NCBI GenBank assembly: GCA_938003565.1
Contig: CALKYB010000262.1
Span: 1 to 9,980, forward strand
Direction of reading: 5' to 3'
Length of the DNA: 9,980 bases
Source: an uncultured bacterium
GTDB lineage: Bacteria; Bdellovibrionota_C; UBA2361; SZUA-149; CALKYB01
A model generated the notes under the pieces. That model saw only the letters and a program-made list of their open reading frames with translations. It searched no databases and was not told the DNA's origin. Positions 6,305 to 9,980 of this stretch are shown piece after piece. Every line of letters starts with the position of its first letter. The first letter of the stretch is position 1. A program made the translations under genes and the position numbers.

Positions 6305-8228
6305 CTCAAAACTCATTCACTCCAGACTAAAACTCCTCCGTCGTGCCCATAAACTAGCTTTTATCTGGCTTTTACTGCTATCTCCGACTCTATCAAAAGC
6401 TGAAGAGAAAATTATTTCCTATCATAGTGAGATTGAAATTCTAGAAAGTTCTGAGCTTGTTATTGAAGAAACTATAAAGGTTCTTGCTGAAGGAAAGATT
6501 ATAAAGAGAGGGATTTATAGAAGCTTCCCCACAGACTATACGACTGATTCAGGGAAAAAAGTTCAAGTTGGCTTTGATGTTCTAAGCGTTAAGAGAAACT
6601 CAAAACCTGAGCCTTTCCATACTCGCCGAGAGAAAAATGGCATATCTGTATATATGGGAGAAAAATCAGTTCTTATTCCCAAGGGAGAACATACCTACAC
6701 CATAAAATTTAAAACCAACCAACAGCTTGGCTTCTTTGAGAATCACGACGAGCTATATTTTAACGCCATTGGACACGGATGGAAATTCCCTATCGAAACG
6801 GCAACTGCATCCCTAATACTCCCACAGAATATATCACTTGATGATGTTGAGATTGAGGGTTACACAGGAACGCAAGGTTTCCGTGGAAAAGATTTTTCTT
6901 TCAGCAGAAACTCGAGTAGAAATTCAATCGAGTTCCTACTCGAGAAAGAACTAAAGCCCGGACAAGGGTTTACTTTTGTCGCTAAAATACCGAAAGGTTT
7001 GATTGAAGAACCTAGCACTATTGAGCAAGCTAAATGGTTTGTTAATGCCAATAAAGGGCTAACGATAATTTGCTCTGGGTTAGTTTTTTCTTCTCTATAC
7101 TTATTTCTTACCTGGCTCTTAGTCGGTATAGACCCGAAAAAAGGCACAATAATTCCACAATTTGAGGCACCGGAAGGACTTTCCCCACAGGAAGTTAGAT
7201 TCCTAAGAGAGATGGAATTTGACGATAAGTGTTTCGCTTCGGCCTTAGTTCATATGGCCTATCAAGGCGCAATTAAGCTCAAAGAAGCTACCAAAGTCTC
7301 TAAACTAAGACTTATTCTGCAAGATCCAAGTCTAGGCGCTGGACCTGGGGAACAAGAGATTCTAGGGGCCCTGCTAAAATCTAAACAATCTAATTTTGAA
7401 TTCACAAATAAGTTTCACCATCGAATCAATAACGCAAAGCGTCGGCTAAAAAAGATTCTAAGTAAGTCACACAAAAAGTCTTTTCTTAGCAATGAAATCT
7501 ACTGGCTACTTGGTATTGCAATGATAGTCATATCGCTTGGTGTTGGGTTTTACATGGATGGTGGTCAACTTTTAGACCGACTGTTTGTGCCAATTTGGGT
7601 GGCGCTTTGCCTGACTTTACTCACTAGGAGTCTATTTAAGAATTTAATATTCAATAAAAATAGATTTGCAAGCCATCAACTAGTGGGTCTAGCGCAAATG
7701 CTTTTTGGTTTAGGGGTGGTGGGATTTGTTGGTTTGAACTTTGAAATTGAGAGCAACCTACTCTACTATGTTCTTCCCCCACTTTTCTTTGCCATTTTAT
7801 ACTTCAAGACCTTGCTAAAAGCTCCCACAGCTCCTGGGCGAGCACTGATGGATAAAATCGAAGGCTACCAGATGTACCTCGAGACGGCTGAAAAAGACCG
7901 TTTGAGCGGTATTGAATTACCCGAGATCAATCAAGAGCTCTTCGAAAAACACCTACCCTACGCCTTCGCCTTAGATGCTGACCAGCAATGGACGGAGCGT
8001 TTTCTACGGCAACTAAACACTTCTCCAAGCTCCACCACTGGACCGGCATCACCAAGCTGGTACCTTTCAAGCTCAAATTTCAGCTCAAGCAGTGGGTTAA
8101 GCCGAGCCCTAGATACTGCATTAGTTGGAAGCATCGCCGCAGCCTCAAGAGCCCCAGGCGGATCAAGCGGCAGCAGTGGCGGCTCCTCTGGCGGAGGCGG
8201 TGGTGGCGGAGGTGGTGGTGGCTGGTAA
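6291..8228 (+). CDS. DUF2207 family membrane protein with Gly-rich tail
   Basis: The 645-residue protein has a signal peptide (LAFIWLLLLSPTLSKA-EE, cleavage near residue 37). An exported beta-rich DUF2207 domain follows (about 38-245: GIYRSFPTDY, a variant of the family's early motif, GHGWKFPI, and LKPGQGFTFVAKIPKGLI at its end). A membrane segment lies at about 258-278, then a cytoplasmic-type region starting IDPKKGTIIPQFEAPEGLSP, the family's usual hinge. Four more hydrophobic segments sit at about 403-422, 431-448, 464-484 and 490-507. After them come the conserved ELFEKHLPYAFALD stretch and a Ser-rich linker. The tail is nearly all Gly and Ser, ending in a run of glycines and Trp, as is common in this family. 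It partners LemA genetically; an envelope role is inferred. Start chosen from the ribosome site at 6275-6281. Confidence 0.9.
   Translation: MWSSNSKLIHSRLKLLRRAHKLAFIWLLLLSPTLSKAEEKIISYHSEIEILESSELVIEETIKVLAEGKIIKRGIYRSFPTDYTTDSGKKVQVGFDVLSVKRNSKPEPFHTRREKNGISVYMGEKSVLIPKGEHTYTIKFKTNQQLGFFENHDELYFNAIGHGWKFPIETATASLILPQNISLDDVEIEGYTGTQGFRGKDFSFSRNSSRNSIEFLLEKELKPGQGFTFVAKIPKGLIEEPSTIEQAKWFVNANKGLTIICSGLVFSSLYLFLTWLLVGIDPKKGTIIPQFEAPEGLSPQEVRFLREMEFDDKCFASALVHMAYQGAIKLKEATKVSKLRLILQDPSLGAGPGEQEILGALLKSKQSNFEFTNKFHHRINNAKRRLKKILSKSHKKSFLSNEIYWLLGIAMIVISLGVGFYMDGGQLLDRLFVPIWVALCLTLLTRSLFKNLIFNKNRFASHQLVGLAQMLFGLGVVGFVGLNFEIESNLLYYVLPPLFFAILYFKTLLKAPTAPGRALMDKIEGYQMYLETAEKDRLSGIELPEINQELFEKHLPYAFALDADQQWTERFLRQLNTSPSSTTGPASPSWYLSSSNFSSSSGLSRALDTALVGSIAAASRAPGGSSGSSGGSSGGGGGGGGGGGW
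6911..6944. repeat. 34-nt near-palindrome within the DUF2207 gene
   Basis: The outer nine bases on each side are perfectly inverted (CTCGAGTAG at 6911-6919, CTACTCGAG at 6936-6944). Of the 17 base pairs only three are mismatched, all of them between third codon positions. As a result, both strands encode the peptide SSRNSIEFLLE. On the minus strand two of the mismatches become G-U pairs. Confidence 0.8.
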
Positions 8229-8305
8229 AAAGTCTCCTTCTTCGAAGTGACCCTACTGATTATTCGAGAGAACATAAATGAATGAAGTAGCTAACAAGTG
8301 CTTAA

Positions 8306-8329
8306 TCGGAAAGGAAAACCCCTCTCCGA
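8306..8329 (-). terminator. Stem-loop between convergent genes, possible 3' end structure
   Basis: TCGGAAAGG (8306-8314) pairs with CCTCTCCGA (8321-8329) around a six-base loop. The single mismatch becomes a G-U pair in minus-strand RNA, so the structure suits the 3' end of the minus-strand gene ending at 8362. No U-tract follows on either strand, so it is not a textbook intrinsic terminator. The rest of the 133-bp convergent gap holds nothing recognisable. Confidence 0.35.
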
Positions 8330-8353
8330 CTATTCGACAACCATTTGTAAACG

Positions 8354-8375
8354 GCGATAGGCTATGCGCTATCGC
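8354..8375 (-). terminator. Short hairpin over the stop codon of the 8362-9342 gene
   Basis: GCGATAG (8354-8360) and CTATCGC (8369-8375) are perfect inverted repeats with an eight-base loop, and the TAG stop of the minus-strand gene lies in the loop. It may form a 3' structure together with the stem at 8306-8329. No U-run follows. Confidence 0.3.
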
Positions 8376-9342
8376 TTCTCGCGGCCGTGTTCTCGGTGAG
8401 TCCGTTGATACTGTAAAGACTACTCAAAATAGCTTCCACAGCATCAGGAACGCTCCACTCGGGATTCTGCATCAGCAACAGCTTGATATTAGTCAAACCG
8501 CGTTGTGTTTCCTTCAAGAGACGAAAATCCTCACTATGAACACTCCGTCGGCTCAGGGGAGGAGTTCCGAATACGTTCTCGCTTAAGTCAAACCATCGAA
8601 CTTTAACTTCGGGGCGCGCCTTACCTTGAGCTGATTTAGCGGTGTGATCTGATATTAGGTGGGCTAAATACGAGAGGTCATGTGGCCATACTGAAGACGA
8701 CTCGCCAGCACGGTTATAAAAACGATGGCTAGACTCTGCACGAGCCGAGCCTTCGCTATACCGGTTGGTGGCATCTCCAATATCCTCGTCCGTTTGTTCA
8801 GCCAATGTTTCAAGCAGTTTGGCCTGCGTCGTGATTTCTTTCAGAGTCACAGCTCGCCTCGCGGCGTCAGGCTGTTCATACTGTAGGATATTTGCAAGTC
8901 CGCGCAACATCCCAACCTTGACTGCAATCTCTGCAGCAAGCGCATCGTAGTCGGGTTTCTCCTTTGGCTGTAACGCCAAAAAAATAAGAAACAATTCTCC
9001 ATTTGGTGGTGCCGCTCCTCCATGCTGCTGTCCCGAAAGGGCACTTGGGCTAAATAGATGCTCCATAGAAGGGATCCCGTTGGAAGCTAGAGGATCTATC
9101 CCGCCTTCTCCAAGCGGAGAATCTAATTCATCTGAAAGTAGATCGTCTACCTCCGCTAACAGAACATAAAGATTCAAACTTACTTCTGCAATATGCTCCA
9201 GCGCCGCATCTCGGATCGCTGGCTCGGCTTTTTGAGTTTGAACCAAATTCGACTGAGATTCCAACATCACTATGGTAGTGAAAATCTCTGCGGTCACTCG
9301 GGCTTCTTCAGCCTGTTTTTGCTGGTCTTTGTTGCTGCTCAC
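8362..9342 (-). CDS. Unrecognised helical cytoplasmic protein, GTG start
   Basis: The 326-residue product matches no family I know. The GTG at 9342 is chosen because GGAG lies eight bases upstream; a TTG at 9375 would extend it by 11 residues without a good site. There is no signal peptide or membrane segment. The N-terminal third is helical and acidic (AEEARVTAEIFTTIVMLESQ, then NLYVLLAEVDDLLSDELD). A Gly/Pro/Ser-rich stretch follows (about 75-114 of the GTG form), then more helix (YDALAAEIAVKVGMLRGLAN, and KLLETLAEQTDEDI) and a polar Arg/Ser-rich segment. A final mixed region contains VKVRWFDLSENVFG and LKETQRGLTNIKLLLMQN. The mixture of buried helices and one aromatic core segment suggests a folded protein, not a chance frame. 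It stands alone, convergent with the DUF2207 gene, with a structured leader upstream. Function unknown. Confidence 0.7.
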   Translation of the reverse strand: MSSNKDQQKQAEEARVTAEIFTTIVMLESQSNLVQTQKAEPAIRDAALEHIAEVSLNLYVLLAEVDDLLSDELDSPLGEGGIDPLASNGIPSMEHLFSPSALSGQQHGGAAPPNGELFLIFLALQPKEKPDYDALAAEIAVKVGMLRGLANILQYEQPDAARRAVTLKEITTQAKLLETLAEQTDEDIGDATNRYSEGSARAESSHRFYNRAGESSSVWPHDLSYLAHLISDHTAKSAQGKARPEVKVRWFDLSENVFGTPPLSRRSVHSEDFRLLKETQRGLTNIKLLLMQNPEWSVPDAVEAILSSLYSINGLTENTAARSDSA

Positions 9343-9350
9343 CTTTTCTT

Positions 9351-9354
9351 CTCC
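9351..9354 (-). promoter_or_regulatory. Shine-Dalgarno that decides the GTG start
   Basis: GGAG on the minus strand lies eight bases before GTG at 9342. The alternative TTG at 9375 has GGAG only about 13 bases upstream. The site lies six bases downstream of the inverted repeat at 9361-9407, so folding of that repeat could affect its access. Confidence 0.65.
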
Positions 9355-9360
9355 AAGGCG

Positions 9361-9407
9361 GTTAATCGGTTGCAAATCAAATCAATTTCAATCTCCAACC
9401 GATTAAC
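9361..9407 (-). promoter_or_regulatory. 11-bp perfect inverted repeat in the leader of the 8362-9342 gene
   Basis: GTTAATCGGTT (9361-9371) and AACCGATTAAC (9397-9407) are perfectly inverted with a 25-base AT-rich spacer. With the GTG start the repeat lies wholly in the untranslated leader, just upstream of the Shine-Dalgarno. It may be an RNA stem-loop controlling translation, or a DNA operator for a dimeric regulator. Confidence 0.55.
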
Positions 9408-9430
9408 GAAAAAACCTTAAACTTGTTAGC

Positions 9431-9473
9431 TATCTTTCAAAGAAGGAAAAATGCGCAACTTCTCTGAAAGATA
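9431..9473 (-). promoter_or_regulatory. 15-bp stem-loop upstream of the 8362-9342 gene
   Basis: TATCTTTCAAAGAAG (9431-9445) pairs with CTTCTCTGAAAGATA (9459-9473) around a 13-base loop. The one mismatch becomes G-U in minus-strand RNA. Short TTAG/CTAA flanks extend it with a bulge. A run of six U follows 16 bases downstream on the minus strand (9409-9414), so an attenuator-like role is conceivable but the spacing is not canonical. Confidence 0.5.
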
Positions 9474-9587
9474 ATCTAAATTACTTTATGAAAAATAATA
9501 TAAGTAGAGAGCAACTTGAAATGACTAGGAAATGCCAGCAGAATTTCGTAACGAGTACCCACCCCCGTCTAGGTTAGGATAATCGTT

Positions 9588-9617
9588 GAACAATGCTAGC
9601 AGTAAGTAGCATTATTC
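9588..9617 (-). other. 11-bp hairpin in the gene-free stretch 9474-9786
   Basis: GAACAATGCTA (9588-9598) and TAGCATTATTC (9607-9617) pair with an eight-base loop and one mismatch that becomes G-U on the minus strand. Apart from this hairpin I see no gene, tRNA or known riboswitch between 9474 and 9786. It may belong to a long leader of the 8362-9342 gene or to a small RNA; neither is shown. Confidence 0.35.
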
Positions 9618-9786
9618 CAGTAGGGAAACAATTTAGAAGGGCTTAGACCTAGCAAAGATGAGAATTTCCGCACCACGGCAAGTCTCGGTTCATATAGTTT
9701 CTAAAAACTAATTACCTGAAATTGCAGAAGAAAGACCAAGGGTGAAGAAATTAAGGCTATAAAGTCAGCCAAAACCAATGGAGCTT

Positions 9787-9906
9787 ACTAGAAGCCATGC
9801 CAAAATTCCCTTTTTGGCCGATCTGGACTGAGCGCAACGCCGCTCCTCGCGATTTCCTCTCAACCCACCTCGACTCAAACACGGATATTTTGGCATGGCT
9901 TCTAGT
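9787..9906. repeat. 120-bp unit with 20-bp perfect inverted ends, MITE/REP-like
   Basis: ACTAGAAGCCATGCCAAAAT (9787-9806) is perfectly inverted at 9887-9906. The 80-bp core is GC-richer (46 of 80 bases) than the flanks and holds a further perfect hairpin (GAGCG 9830-9834, CGCTC 9841-9845). The palindrome CTAG at both ends could be a target duplication. On the plus strand a run of eight T follows at 9912-9919, so it could also work as a terminator, though the loop is very long. No transposase is visible. A small dispersed non-autonomous element is the favoured reading. Confidence 0.6.
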
Positions 9907-9980
9907 GAGTGTTTTTTTTCCAGTTCTTAAAATCAGGAATTTCAAACAAGTTCATGATTTCTTTTCGAACACACCCACTC
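9902..9980 (-). CDS. Possible 3' end of a gene entering from the right edge
   Basis: On the minus strand a frame open from the window edge ends at TAG (9902-9904) after 25 residues, including MNLFEIPDFKNWKKNTH at its end. The composition is plausible for a protein C-terminus, but an open stretch this short is common by chance. Its stop codon lies in the inverted end of the 9787-9906 unit, the position expected for an element or terminator just behind a gene. No family can be assigned. Confidence 0.3.
   Translation of the reverse strand, partial: SGCVRKEIMNLFEIPDFKNWKKNTH

Noticed and set aside
7958..8275. 105-codon minus-strand frame with a poly-Pro run
   Set aside because: The proline run is simply the antisense of the Gly-rich tail of the DUF2207 protein.
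8278..8586. 102-codon plus-strand frame
   Set aside because: Mostly antisense to the 8362-9342 gene, with no ribosome site and no recognisable features.
9640..9720. tRNA or riboswitch in the gene-free stretch
   Set aside because: GGTTCATATA recalls a T-loop, but there is no matching acceptor or anticodon arm, and no known riboswitch core was recognised.
9787..9906. Integron attC site
   Set aside because: Its size and position behind a stop codon suggested one, but no GTTRRRY or RYYYAAC core sites are found at the ends and the arms are perfectly paired, unlike attC.
9757..9945. 62-codon minus-strand frame across the 120-bp unit
   Set aside because: It needs a TTG start with no good ribosome site, spans both inverted ends and the core of the repeat, and its sequence resembles no protein I know. 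It is more likely a by-product of the element.

Overview
The window looks like a chromosome or genomic island of a Gram-negative bacterium, probably proteobacterial in the broad sense. It is moderately AT-rich, uses Shine-Dalgarno starts with some GTG use, and has two periplasmic-type signal peptides on conjugation-like proteins. I cannot name the genus from the sequence.

Left part (1-4372, all minus strand): the first gene runs off the left edge. It resembles the TraU-like family of integrating conjugative elements (TIGR03756/PFL_4710 type), with an unusual coiled-coil N-terminus. It is preceded at 30 bp by a second exported protein whose C-terminal end looks like the thioredoxin-fold TrbC/TIGR03757 type. 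This neighbour order matches the G-type (ICE) mating-pair-formation cluster, so the window probably cuts into a conjugative element or a T4SS remnant whose remaining genes lie beyond base 1. Upstream is a 505-residue protein without a signal peptide, carrying duplicated peptidoglycan-binding-like modules.

Middle (4617-8228, plus strand): a divergent RluA-type pseudouridine synthase with an S4 domain, then a lemA gene that overlaps a DUF2207 membrane-protein gene by 14 bp. LemA and DUF2207 are a familiar bacterial pair of envelope proteins and are probably co-translated here. The DUF2207 gene holds a 34-nt near-palindrome that encodes the same 11-residue peptide on both strands.

Right part (8229-9980): an unrecognised 326-residue helical cytoplasmic protein on the minus strand, with stem-loops at its 3' end and at least two, probably three, stem-loops in its 5' leader. 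After about 300 bp without a recognisable gene comes a 120-bp unit with 20-bp perfect inverted ends and a GC-richer core. It abuts the stop codon of a possible gene entering from the right edge.

No tRNA, rRNA, CRISPR array, transposase or integrase gene was seen.
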